Below are positions 1-7,263 of a stretch of DNA of 64,000 nt, piece after piece. Position numbers and translations under genes: made by a program. The notes beneath the pieces were generated by a model, which worked only from the letters and a program-made list of their open reading frames with translations, did not search any database and was not told where the DNA came from. The DNA is from an uncultured Enhydrobacter sp. GTDB lineage: Bacteria; Pseudomonadota; Gammaproteobacteria; Pseudomonadales; Moraxellaceae. Location: the NCBI GenBank assembly GCA_946222995.1, contig CAMIOS010000006.1, positions 1 through 64,000 of the forward strand. Direction: 5' to 3'. Each line of letters begins with the position of its first letter. Within the stretch, counting starts at the first letter, position 1.

Positions 1-245
1 GACAACTGACCTACAAATGCGAGAACGCAGGTTGCCGTTTTGAAATCGTGAATGAACGATATACTACCCAAACTTGTTCGTGCTGTGGCGATACGTCCAG
101 TAGTCCGAAAGGTAGAGCAGGTTTGCGAATAAGAGAATGGACTTGTGCGAAGTGTGGCAAATGGCATGATAGAGATATTAACGCCAGTCGGAACATTCTT
201 GCGGTCGGGCTTGACCGTCTAGCTGTAGGAATCCCCTCACTTTAG
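1..245 (+). CDS. tnpB: TnpB (RNA-guided nuclease / IS605 OrfB), C-terminal part
   Basis: The frame is open from base 3, so the gene begins outside the window; about 80 C-terminal residues are present. They show the TnpB zinc ribbon, an upstream YKC...GC pair followed by CSCCG and later CAKCG, and then the HDRDINASRNI motif. The Asp of RDxNA (codon 174-176) is the third acidic residue of the RuvC nuclease site. TnpB proteins are RNA-guided DNA nucleases that help IS200/IS605 elements persist; the guide RNA comes from the right end of the same element. The zinc ribbon and RDxNA motif are intact here. Whether the N-terminal RuvC residues are intact cannot be seen. Confidence 0.88.
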   Translation, partial: QLTYKCENAGCRFEIVNERYTTQTCSCCGDTSSSPKGRAGLRIREWTCAKCGKWHDRDINASRNILAVGLDRLAVGIPSL

Positions 246-262
246 GGAGGGGAGGAAGTCAA
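202..262 (+). ncRNA. Right-end hairpins / probable omega RNA scaffold 3' end
   Basis: Two short stem-loops (202-217 and 232-253) overlap the tnpB stop codon and end at TCAA. In characterised TnpB systems the omega (right-end) RNA covers the tnpB 3' end and right end, and its guide is the host sequence directly after the element. By analogy the guide would start near 263. Its 5' end and expression are inferred, not seen. Confidence 0.4.
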
Positions 263-476
263 CAAAATCTTCTGGATTATCCCAATCCTTGTCTAAAGAA
301 TAAATTGTATATTCATGAGTTCCGATGCCAAAGCCGTTGGAATGCTCTAACAAAATATTTGGAAAAGATAGCTTTTCTTGGGATAAAACTTCTTCAATAA
401 CACAGTAAAAATCACCCGTATTATGTTCTTCAAATGAACTTTTCACTCTTTCAAGCCAATCAATCATTTTAGTCAT
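237..476 (-). pseudogene. Small hypothetical protein, 3' end replaced by IS insertion
   Basis: The reading frame encodes 79 residues, but only about the first 71 (to DNPEDF) are host sequence. The last five residues (LPSLK) and the stop codon are read from the IS right end, so the native C-terminus has been cut off. The protein is acidic and soluble, with no signal peptide or membrane segment; I do not recognise the family. The start codon (474-476) overlaps the end of the upstream ABC transporter gene by 8 bp, which suggests translational coupling. A second possible start lies three codons downstream (MIDWL). Whether the stub is functional is unknown. Confidence 0.6.
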
Positions 477-2334
477 CTTCTCCTAAAAACCCGCCACTTT
501 GTCTTGCCCATAACTTCGCATACACCCCATCTTGAGCAAGCAACTGGGCATGGCTACCCTGCTCCACGATTTGCCCTTTATCCATCACCACCAGCCTATC
601 CATCGACGCAATCGTCGATAAACGGTGGGCAATCGCAATCACCGTCTTGCCTGCCATCATATCGTGTAGGCTATCGGTAATGGCGTGTTCCACCTCGCTA
701 TCGAGTGCCGAGGTCGCTTCATCAAGCAGTAAAATCGGGGCATTTTTAAGCATCACCCGAGCGATGGCGATACGCTGGCGTTGCCCGCCCGACAGCTTCA
801 CGCCACGCTCGCCGACTTGGGTATCAAGCCCTTTATTGCCTTTGGCATCACTTAAGCTTTGGATAAATTCCCACGCATGGGATTGTTTGGCGGCGTTGAT
901 AATGTCGTCATCGGTGGCATCAGGGCGACCATAGGCGATATTTTCTCGTACCGTACGGTGGAGCAGTGAGGTATCTTGGGTCACCATGCCGATTTGTTGG
1001 CGTAGGCTTTCTTGGGTGACCTCCGCAATGTTTTGATTATCAATCAAAATCGCCCCGCCATCGACATCATAAAAACGCAGGAGTAAATTTACCAAAGTCG
1101 ATTTACCCGCCCCAGAACGCCCGACGAGACCGATTTTTTCGCCTGCTTTGATATGCAGGTTAAAGTCATCGAGTAGTTTTTGTTTGGCATCGGCTTCATT
1201 GGTCTTGTTACCACTGCGTCCATAATTAAAGTCCACATGGCTAAAATCAATTTTACCTTGCGTGACTGCAATTTCTTTGGCATTGACTTTATCGACCACC
1301 GTATGCGGTTTTGACAAGGTTTTCATGCCATCTTGTACCGTACCGATGTTTTCAAATAGGCTGGCGGTCTGCCACATGATCCAATGGGTCAAGCCATTAA
1401 GACGCATCGCCATTGCTGTCGCCGCTGCAATCGCTCCTACGCTTAGATTTTGATACAACCACAGATACAGCCCTAATGCCACCGTTGTGCCGACCAAGGT
1501 CACGTTAGTGATGTGATTGACAACTTCAAGACGAGACACCCAGCGCATTTGGTCATGCACCGTATCCAAAAATTGACCCATCGCATCTTTGGCATAACTC
1601 AGCTCTCGGCGAGAATGGCTAAATAATTTTACCGTGGTGATATTGGCATAGGCATCGGTGATCCGTCCTGTCATCAAAGCACGCGCATCGGCTTGGCGAC
1701 TGGCAGAATTTTTAAGCTTAGGAATAAAAAACGCGACCGTTACAAAAAACATCACCATCCACAGAATAAAGGGTACAAGCAGCCAACCATCAAGGTTAAA
1801 CAAAATAATGCCACTGCTGACAAAGTACACCAACACATACACAAACATATCGGCAATCGTCATAATCGTATCGCGTACCGCAAGGGCGGTTTGCATCACC
1901 TTTGCCGACACGCGACCCGAAAATTCATCTTGATAAAACTGCATCGATTGACCGAGCATCTGACGGTGAAACCGCCAGCGCATCTGCATCGGGAACACAC
2001 CTTGAATGGTCTGAAAATGAATCAGCGAGCTTAAACCGACCAAAATCGGGCTAAGTAACAGCACCACCGCCATCATGGTCAAACTATCGCCTTTTGCCGA
2101 CCACAGCGTGGCAGGGGTATATTGTCCCAGCCAATTCACGATATCGCCAATCCATTTATACAAAAGCGACTCATACACGCCGACCAAACCGGTCAAAATC
2201 ATTAAGGCAGCAATCCAGCCGCGCAAGCCCTTAGTACACGCCCATAAGAACTTTAAAAAATTATCGGTCGGTAATTGATAATCGTCTTCGGGATAAACTT
2301 CTAGCCGATTTTCAAAAAAACGAAAAATGCTCAT
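469..2334 (-). CDS. ABC exporter, fused permease and ATPase
   Basis: This 621-residue half-transporter has an N-terminal type IV ABC membrane domain (about residues 35-340, hydrophobic segments near 40-57, 88-105, 165-205 and 275-297) followed by an ATPase domain. Visible ATPase motifs are Walker A GRSGAGKS (405-412), Q-loop Gln453, signature LSGGQ (515-519), Walker B LLLDE (536-540) and switch His570. It should work as a homodimer or with a partner half-transporter in the inner membrane. It belongs to the MsbA/MdlB multidrug-exporter class, but the substrate cannot be read from sequence. It overlaps the truncated downstream gene by 8 bp. The intergenic region to the divergent GNAT gene is 161 bp. 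Confidence 0.88.
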   Translation of the reverse strand: MSIFRFFENRLEVYPEDDYQLPTDNFLKFLWACTKGLRGWIAALMILTGLVGVYESLLYKWIGDIVNWLGQYTPATLWSAKGDSLTMMAVVLLLSPILVGLSSLIHFQTIQGVFPMQMRWRFHRQMLGQSMQFYQDEFSGRVSAKVMQTALAVRDTIMTIADMFVYVLVYFVSSGIILFNLDGWLLVPFILWMVMFFVTVAFFIPKLKNSASRQADARALMTGRITDAYANITTVKLFSHSRRELSYAKDAMGQFLDTVHDQMRWVSRLEVVNHITNVTLVGTTVALGLYLWLYQNLSVGAIAAATAMAMRLNGLTHWIMWQTASLFENIGTVQDGMKTLSKPHTVVDKVNAKEIAVTQGKIDFSHVDFNYGRSGNKTNEADAKQKLLDDFNLHIKAGEKIGLVGRSGAGKSTLVNLLLRFYDVDGGAILIDNQNIAEVTQESLRQQIGMVTQDTSLLHRTVRENIAYGRPDATDDDIINAAKQSHAWEFIQSLSDAKGNKGLDTQVGERGVKLSGGQRQRIAIARVMLKNAPILLLDEATSALDSEVEHAITDSLHDMMAGKTVIAIAHRLSTIASMDRLVVMDKGQIVEQGSHAQLLAQDGVYAKLWARQSGGFLGEDD

Positions 2335-2429
2335 ACAAGCCCCAATTTTAATTTTTTTAATTATAAAAACTGTACGATAAATGGGGCTATTTTAGCAATT
2401 TTAAATGAAAACAAGATGTTAAAAACGAA

Positions 2430-2460
2430 TTGAATTAGTCATCAATTGTAACCATATAAT
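2430..2460 (+). promoter_or_regulatory. Candidate promoter of the GNAT gene
   Basis: A perfect -10 box TATAAT lies at 2455-2460 with a TTGAAT -35-like box at 2430-2435 (19-bp spacing, longer than ideal). It is 35 bp upstream of the GNAT start codon. Confidence 0.4.
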
Positions 2461-2495
2461 ATTGAAATGATTTTACATTGACCTAAGGAACTCGT

Positions 2496-2900
2496 ATGCC
2501 ACTCGAATCTTTTGCCATTCGTCATTTTGACGACAATCAGCTTGCCAAAGAAGACCCTGAGCTCAAACTTCGTGTCGAAAAACTGTACGACACTTCACCC
2601 GAATTTGCTAACGGTAAAGACGCTATAGCACTTTTTGAAAAGTCATTTAACAAAGGCGGCAGTCTGTATTTGGGCATGTTTAACAGTAAGCCGATTGCAG
2701 CAATCGGTTGTTTTGATGAAGGTATTGAAGACAAACGTCTATTACAATACATTGTGGTTCACCCTGCCAATCGTGGGCGTGGTATTGCCGCTAAGTTTAT
2801 CAAACAAGTAACTGACCTAGAGCGAAAAAAAGGCATTACAGGCTTTACACCAGGTTGTACAGCGATCCATCGGATTTTGACAAGGTATGAATTGATGTAA
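2496..2900 (+). CDS. GNAT-family acetyltransferase-like protein
   Basis: The 134-residue protein has a GNAT core: beta strands around YLGMFNSKPIAAIG (58-71), then LQYIVVHP (83-90) followed by the acetyl-CoA pyrophosphate loop NRGRGIA (92-98) and the helix after it. The family transfers acetyl groups from acetyl-CoA; here the acceptor is unknown. Small GNAT proteins of this type include the acetyl-CoA sensor PanZ, so a regulatory role is possible, but I cannot assign it. The C-terminus after residue 115 is short and lacks the usual last strand motif, so the protein may be a minimal form. An AAGGA ribosome site precedes the ATG. Confidence 0.7.
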   Translation: MPLESFAIRHFDDNQLAKEDPELKLRVEKLYDTSPEFANGKDAIALFEKSFNKGGSLYLGMFNSKPIAAIGCFDEGIEDKRLLQYIVVHPANRGRGIAAKFIKQVTDLERKKGITGFTPGCTAIHRILTRYELM

Positions 2901-2945
2901 TCAGCGAGTAAAAACCAATTTTTTGCAAAAAATTTAAAATATCAC

Positions 2946-2974
2946 TTGACAGCCAAGGCGTTTTTTAGTTTAAT
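2946..2974 (+). promoter_or_regulatory. Promoter of tRNA-Phe
   Basis: A perfect -35 box TTGACA (2946-2951) is separated by 17 bp from a TTTAAT -10 box (2969-2974). Transcription would start about 60 bp before the tRNA, leaving a short 5' leader for processing. No other gene follows before the tRNA. Confidence 0.75.
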
Positions 2975-3039
2975 AGCCGCTCAAATGATGACGCCATAAC
3001 TTACGGATCAACTCAATAAGTTAAATAGCAATCTAGTAA

Positions 3040-3115
3040 GGCGCGGTAGCTCAGTCGGTAGAGCAACGGATTGAAAATCCGTGTGTCGGCAGTTCGATCC
3101 TGCCCCACGCCACCA
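3040..3115 (+). tRNA. tRNA-Phe (GAA)
   Basis: A complete cloverleaf can be drawn. Acceptor strands are 3040-3046 and 3105-3111, the D arm starts GCTC with the AGTCGG-type loop, and the anticodon stem acgga/tccgt carries loop ttGAAaa, giving anticodon GAA. The T stem is ggcag/ctgcc with loop TTCGATC, and CCA is encoded at 3113-3115. One acceptor pair, the fifth (C3044 with A3107), is a mismatch. It is a single-gene transcript with its own promoter and a terminator about 28 bp downstream. Confidence 0.95.
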
Positions 3116-3142
3116 TTTTGCAGTGATCATAATAGATGATTA

Positions 3143-3170
3143 ACCCTGAACAGTCTGTTTGGGGTTTTTT
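3143..3170 (+). terminator. Rho-independent terminator of tRNA-Phe
   Basis: The stem ACCCTGAACA / TGTTTGGGGT (two G-U pairs) closes a tiny loop and is followed by TTTTTT on the plus strand. Confidence 0.8.
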
Positions 3171-3202
3171 ATTACCTAAATGTTTTGATTTGTTAAAATA
3201 TC

Positions 3203-3233
3203 AAAAAGCCAGCTAACATTAGCTGGCTTTTTT
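3203..3233. terminator. Bidirectional terminator
   Basis: A 13-bp near-perfect inverted repeat, aaaaagccagcta / tagctggcttttt, is flanked by A- and T-tracts. On the minus strand it lies 20 bp after the stop of the ACP-like gene, and on the plus strand it backs up the tRNA terminator. Confidence 0.85.
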
Positions 3234-3252
3234 AGTATCGCTACTGATCAAA

Positions 3253-3615
3253 TCAGTGAGGGGTACAGCTTTTATACAAAATATTACCTGAAGGGGCGGT
3301 AATGGTGCTTAGATCGACTTCGGTATAGTTGCCGCTATTCATGGCTTCAGCGCCTAACATATAACTACCAGATTTACCAAATAAGGTGCCGACATTATCA
3401 GATTTTGCCAAGTTGATTGGCATGACACGGTTTTTACCATTTAAATGGGCGATCGCTTTGGTTGGAATACCTTGGGTGTTAAAATGATAAGTGACGTTGA
3501 TGTTTTTGCCACTTTGACAATGATACTGTAAGGTCTTTGGTGTCATTGCATTGGCCGATGTTGCACCCATCAAAGCAGTTGTGGTCACTAAAATGGCGAA
3601 TAGATATTTTTTCAT
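3253..3615 (-). CDS. Adhesin complex protein (ACP)-like / lysozyme-inhibitor-type secreted protein
   Basis: The 120-residue protein has a clear Sec signal peptide (1-23, cut after ANA) and a mature part of about 97 residues. Two cysteines (33 and 117) sit near the ends and could form a disulfide. The central block, from VMPINLAKSDNVGTLFG through the GSYMLGAE segment to the ITAP...CTP ending, closely resembles neisserial adhesin complex protein, an outer-membrane/periplasmic protein that binds host cells and inhibits C-type lysozyme. A similar protective role in the periplasm or on the surface is inferred. It is monocistronic with its own terminator; a run of AT-rich DNA upstream probably holds the promoter. 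Confidence 0.75.
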   Translation of the reverse strand: MKKYLFAILVTTTALMGATSANAMTPKTLQYHCQSGKNINVTYHFNTQGIPTKAIAHLNGKNRVMPINLAKSDNVGTLFGKSGSYMLGAEAMNSGNYTEVDLSTITAPSGNILYKSCTPH

Positions 3616-3804
3616 GATATACTCCTTAAAATCAATTATAATATGTTAAATTAGCTATTAAGCTATTCTTTATCATTGGAGATATATTACCATAAGTTTT
3701 CTTAAGCCAAACCGGCATTTTGTCGATGAATGGTCAAGATTATTGCTTAAATATTAACTTTGTGCCGTTGTATTAAAAAAGGATACTTTTTATGTTTTAT
3801 CCTT

Positions 3805-3860
3805 GGTTATCCAGTAATGATTATCTAGTAACGGTTATCTAGTAATGGTTGTCTAGTTTA
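3805..3860. repeat. Four degenerate 14-bp tandem repeats
   Basis: Four consecutive 14-bp units (3805-3818, 3819-3832, 3833-3846, 3847-3860) share the pattern GGTTATCTAGTAAT with one to four changes each. They lie 30 bp downstream of the ornithine aminotransferase stop and upstream of the ACP-like gene promoter, in non-coding DNA. Confidence 0.7.
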
Positions 3861-3890
3861 AGATACTTACAATATAGGTGTTGTGACGGA

Positions 3891-5087
3891 TTAAGCCTTT
3901 TCAAAAATCTGACGGATTTTTTGTAACGCCTCATCAATCTCGGCTTTGCTAATCACCAACGGCGGGGCAAAACGGATAACGGTATCATGGGTTTCTTTGC
4001 ACAATAAGCCCAACTCTTTTAACTGCTCACAATAAGGGCGAGCCGCTTTGGTTAATTCCATGCCGATAAATAAACCACGTCCTCGAATTTCTTTGATAAC
4101 GGGGTTATTAATTTTTTTGAGTTCATTTAAAAAATACTCGCCCAATTCGGCGGATTTTTGTGGCAAGTTTTCTTCAATCAATACATCCAAAGCCGCTATA
4201 GACACCGCACACGCCAATGGATTACCACCAAAGGTTGAGCCGTGTGAGCCTGGATTAAACACGCCCAAAATGGGTTCATTGGCTACCACACACGAAATGG
4301 GGAACACCCCACCGCCCAAGGCTTTGCCTAAGATATACATGTCAGGGATGATATTTTCCCAGTCACAAGCAAACATCTTGCCCGTGCGCCCAAGTCCCGT
4401 TTGGATTTCATCAGCGATAAATAGCACATTATTGGCTTTGCACAGGGCAAATGCCGATTGCATAAAACCTGTTTTGGGAATATTGATACCCGCCTCACCT
4501 TGGATTGGCTCAATAATAAAAGCAACGGTATTTGGGGTAATTGCCGCTTGTAGCGCATCTATATCGCCGTATTCGACCAGCTTAATTCCGCCTAGCATGG
4601 GGCCAAAGCCTTGCTTGTAGTCCGCATCAGAGGATAGCGACAATGCGCCCATACTGCGACCGTGAAAGTTGCCAATACAAGCGATAATTTCGGCTTTATC
4701 CGTTTCCACGCCTTTCACCTGATAGCCCCAACGTCTGGCGGTCTTGATGGCAGTTTCGACCGCTTCGGCACCTGTGTTCATCGGCAAGGCATGGCTTTTA
4801 TGGGTCAGTTGACAGATTTTTTCGTACCATTCACCCAATTTGTCGTTATAAAATGCCCGTGAAGTCAAGGTGACTTTCTCAGCTTGGTCTTTGAGGGCGG
4901 CAATAATTTTTGGATGACAATGCCCTTGGTTGACGGCTGAATAAGCGCTTAGCATATCCATATAGCGGTTACCTTCGGGATCTTCGACCCAAATGCCATG
5001 CGCCTTGCTAATCACAATCGGTAGTGGTAAGTAGTTTTTTGCCCCAAAATGTTCCGTTTTTTCAATAATGTCTTGCGAATGTGTCAT
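3891..5087 (-). CDS. rocD: Ornithine aminotransferase (ornithine--oxo-acid transaminase)
   Basis: A class III PLP-dependent aminotransferase that converts ornithine plus 2-oxoglutarate to glutamate semialdehyde and glutamate in arginine/ornithine catabolism. From the chosen start the protein has 398 residues. Visible are the PLP phosphate site NTGAEAVETA, the PLP-nitrogen Asp in FIADEIQTGLGRTG (about 226) and the Schiff-base Lys in LGKALGGG (about 255). Overall similarity is to the RocD branch rather than ArgD or GabT; substrate choice is still inference. The frame is open to 5117, but ATG at 5085-5087 has an AAGGA ribosome site 7-8 bp away while the earlier ATG has none. It lies 100 bp downstream of serA on the same strand and may be co-transcribed. 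Confidence 0.85.
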   Translation of the reverse strand: MTHSQDIIEKTEHFGAKNYLPLPIVISKAHGIWVEDPEGNRYMDMLSAYSAVNQGHCHPKIIAALKDQAEKVTLTSRAFYNDKLGEWYEKICQLTHKSHALPMNTGAEAVETAIKTARRWGYQVKGVETDKAEIIACIGNFHGRSMGALSLSSDADYKQGFGPMLGGIKLVEYGDIDALQAAITPNTVAFIIEPIQGEAGINIPKTGFMQSAFALCKANNVLFIADEIQTGLGRTGKMFACDWENIIPDMYILGKALGGGVFPISCVVANEPILGVFNPGSHGSTFGGNPLACAVSIAALDVLIEENLPQKSAELGEYFLNELKKINNPVIKEIRGRGLFIGMELTKAARPYCEQLKELGLLCKETHDTVIRFAPPLVISKAEIDEALQKIRQIFEKA

Positions 5088-5186
5088 GCCAAATCCTTGT
5101 ATGCTTAAAAATACCAATAAAAAATAAAACCTTGCAGCCTACTAAAGATGCAAGGTGTGATATGTGATAGTAAATTAAAATTGGGT

Positions 5187-6419
5187 CTAAAACAACACTC
5201 GTACTCGAATTGTTTCGGGTATGGCTTTTAAAGCGTCTACCGCTTTGGCAGAATCACCATTGCCCACATCCATCACCAAATAGCCCACGTCTTCTTCGGT
5301 CATTAGGCTTTGTGCCAAAATATTGATATGCGCATCGGCAAAGGATTTATTGATTTGTGATAAGACCCCCGGCACGTTTTTATGAATGTGCAGTAAACGG
5401 TGCGTGCCGGCTTTTTGTGGTACGCTGACATTGGGGAAATTCACTGCGGTGACTGTATCGCCAAAATCGGAATACCGCACGAATTTTTCCGCCACTTCCA
5501 GCCCAATATTGGCTTGCGCCTCTTGGGTCGAACCCCCGATATGCGGGGTTAAAATCACATTATCAAAGGCACGCAAGGGCGATTCAAATTCTTCATCGGC
5601 AGATTTTGGCTCTTTGGGGAATACGTCAATCGCTGCCCCAATGATATGCCCACTTTTAAGTGCCGCCGCTAACGCCTCGATATCCACGCATTTACCCCGA
5701 GCGGCGTTAATCAGATGCGATTTTGGCTTCATCATGCCAAGTTCCTTGGCGGTTATCATGTTGCGGGTGCTGGGTAAGTCGGGCACGTGCAAGGTGACGA
5801 TATCGGCTCTTTGTAAAAGTTCTTCCAAATTTGCGACTTGGCGAGCGTTACCAAGTGGGAGCTTGGTCACCACATCGTGATAAATCACTTTCATGCCCAT
5901 ATTTTCTGCCAAAATCGACAACTGCGTACCAATTGAGCCATAGCCGACGATCCCAAGCGTTTTGCCCCGCACTTCATAGCTGTCTTTGGCAGATTTGTTC
6001 CAGCCGCCGCGATGAACGACAGCATTTTTTTCAGGAATGCCCCGCATCAGCATGATAATCTCGGCCAGCACCAATTCGGCAACCGAGCGAGTGTTGGAAT
6101 AGGGAGCGTTAAACACAGGAATCCCAAGTTCACGGGCGGCGTCCAAATCGACTTGATTGGTGCCGATACAAAAACAGCCGATACCAATCAGCTTTTCGGC
6201 AGATTCAAGGATATCTCGGGTCAAGTTGGTGCGTGAGCGAATGCCGATAAAATGCACATCTTTGATTTTTTCTTTGAGCTCGTCTGGGTCAAGGGCGGTC
6301 TTGATGTTTTCGACATTATCATAGCCCGCTTCATGCAAGACTTTGAACGCATTGTCATGCAGGCCTTCAAGCATCAAAAAGCGGATTTTATTTTTTTCAA
6401 ATGAGAGCGTTTGTGGCAT
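5187..6419 (-). CDS. serA: D-3-phosphoglycerate dehydrogenase
   Basis: First enzyme of serine biosynthesis: oxidises 3-phosphoglycerate to 3-phosphohydroxypyruvate with NAD. The length (410) matches the E. coli-type enzyme. Visible features are the NAD-binding GYGSIG (159-164), catalytic Arg in NAARG (241), Glu in PKEP (270) and His in TPHIGG (293), and a C-terminal ACT domain (about 340-410) that in this type binds serine for feedback inhibition. A strong ribosome site (AGGAGAAGGA) precedes the ATG. Enzymes of this type also reduce 2-oxoglutarate to D-2-hydroxyglutarate, which makes the flavoprotein at 7264-8661 a likely partner. Confidence 0.95.
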   Translation of the reverse strand: MPQTLSFEKNKIRFLMLEGLHDNAFKVLHEAGYDNVENIKTALDPDELKEKIKDVHFIGIRSRTNLTRDILESAEKLIGIGCFCIGTNQVDLDAARELGIPVFNAPYSNTRSVAELVLAEIIMLMRGIPEKNAVVHRGGWNKSAKDSYEVRGKTLGIVGYGSIGTQLSILAENMGMKVIYHDVVTKLPLGNARQVANLEELLQRADIVTLHVPDLPSTRNMITAKELGMMKPKSHLINAARGKCVDIEALAAALKSGHIIGAAIDVFPKEPKSADEEFESPLRAFDNVILTPHIGGSTQEAQANIGLEVAEKFVRYSDFGDTVTAVNFPNVSVPQKAGTHRLLHIHKNVPGVLSQINKSFADAHINILAQSLMTEEDVGYLVMDVGNGDSAKAVDALKAIPETIRVRVLF

Positions 6420-6572
6420 TTTGTGTCCTTCTCCTAAGAATATTTAACCAATGATTGTGCTTTATGCTATCATAAAAATAGGTAGAAAACCGATGAATAT
6501 CCATAATATTATGCTGAAATCCGTGCAACTTTTGATAAATTTTACACTTCGCTCTTAAAAAAGGAAAACCTA

Positions 6573-6869
6573 ATGATAGCGTTAGATTTTGCCCCCGAAA
6601 AACAAGCCGTAATTGAGCAAGCCTCGCAACTATTGGGCATGGCTATGTCTGATTTTATCAAAGAAAATGCCTATCAAAATGCGTTGATGCTACTTGATTC
6701 GCAACGGCCAATTTATGGGGATAATACGGAAAAAAATTCAGATGAACTGGATTTTTATACCATGTGGCAAGACCGTTTTAGTGATACAGACGACCTCAAA
6801 CAGCAACAAAACGAAGTTAATGCGATTTTAGCAGATATCAGACAAGGACGTAATTTTGATAATCTTTGA
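6573..6869 (+). CDS. Antitoxin of a PIN-domain toxin-antitoxin pair
   Basis: The 98-residue protein has an N-terminal half (about 5-42) of the ribbon-helix-helix/DUF1778 style: a short strand, a helix rich in E/Q/A, then GMAMSDFIKENAY. The C-terminal half is acidic and hydrophilic (several DD/DE pairs) and ends in ADIRQGRNFDNL, the kind of flexible tail that wraps a toxin. Its end overlaps the PIN toxin gene by 14 bp. Antitoxins of this layout bind their own promoter, so the 153-bp divergent region to serA may be autoregulated. Family assignment rests on pattern and partner, not on a database match. Confidence 0.7.
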   Translation: MIALDFAPEKQAVIEQASQLLGMAMSDFIKENAYQNALMLLDSQRPIYGDNTEKNSDELDFYTMWQDRFSDTDDLKQQQNEVNAILADIRQGRNFDNL

Positions 6870-7248
6870 TACAGATATTTTGATTTGGGGAACACGACAG
6901 CACGCCAAAGCCGTTGCAATGATTGAGAACACACCCGATAAACAGCTAAGTGCCGTAACTTATATGGAAATGTTGCAAGGTATGCGAAATCGGGCGGAAC
7001 AGCAAGCCTTTGAAAAATTTATCAAACAGCATAATTTTACGATTTTATCAATAACGTCCGCCATTACAGCGACAGCGATAGATTTAGTAAAAGCTTATAA
7101 TTTAAGTCATAGTATGCAAATTTATGATGCTTTGATTGCCTCAACCGCATTAAATCTGGGTATTCCACTGATGTCCGCTAATCGCAAACATTACCAATTT
7201 ATTCCAAAGTTAAAGTTTATCCCATTTTTCCTTGTTTCTGACGCTTAA
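6856..7248 (+). CDS. VapC-type PIN-domain ribonuclease toxin
   Basis: The 130-residue PIN protein carries the acidic metal site: Asp5 (in FDTDILIW), Glu38 (TYMEMLQG), Asp91 (IYDALIASTA), with Asn109 (SANRKHY) at the fourth position. VapC toxins cleave RNA, often initiator tRNA or rRNA, and are neutralised by the upstream antitoxin. The start is TTG at 6856-6858, served by AAGGA at 6844-6848 inside the antitoxin gene, so translation is coupled and toxin output probably kept low. All four site residues are present, so the toxin looks intact. The module sits between serA and a flavoprotein gene that starts 15 bp later. Confidence 0.85.
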   Translation: MIIFDTDILIWGTRQHAKAVAMIENTPDKQLSAVTYMEMLQGMRNRAEQQAFEKFIKQHNFTILSITSAITATAIDLVKAYNLSHSMQIYDALIASTALNLGIPLMSANRKHYQFIPKLKFIPFFLVSDA

Positions 7249-7263
7249 AAAAGAGTATCAACA

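Larger units (their letters stand above)
1..262 (+). mobile_element. IS200/IS605-type element, right-end fragment
   Basis: Only the last part of the element is in the window. It holds the tnpB 3' end, then a GC-rich right end with two hairpins: stem cggtc/gaccg at 202-217 and a perfect 7-bp stem tcccctc/gagggga at 232-253. A TCAA tetranucleotide follows at 259-262, resembling the right cleavage site of IS608-like elements. The element border is therefore placed near 262. The neighbouring minus-strand gene loses its natural frame exactly here, which supports the border. Elements of this family move as single strands, make no target duplication and have no terminal inverted repeats, so the border rests on the hairpin and tetranucleotide. 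Left end and any tnpA lie outside the window. Confidence 0.75.

Noticed and set aside
1693..2034. Plus-strand open frame opposite the ABC exporter
   Set aside because: Lies wholly on the reverse of a clear transporter domain; composition matches a shadow frame.
2820..2900. Frameshift at the end of the GNAT gene
   Set aside because: The C-terminus is short, but no continuation was recognised in the other frames after 2900; the tRNA promoter follows at 2946, so a natural end is as likely.
3805..3860. CRISPR array
   Set aside because: Units are only 14 bp, directly adjacent without spacers, and no cas gene is in the window.
4048..4620. Long plus-strand open frame (190 codons) opposite rocD
   Set aside because: It is the antisense shadow of a conserved aminotransferase gene; no ribosome site and no recognisable domain.
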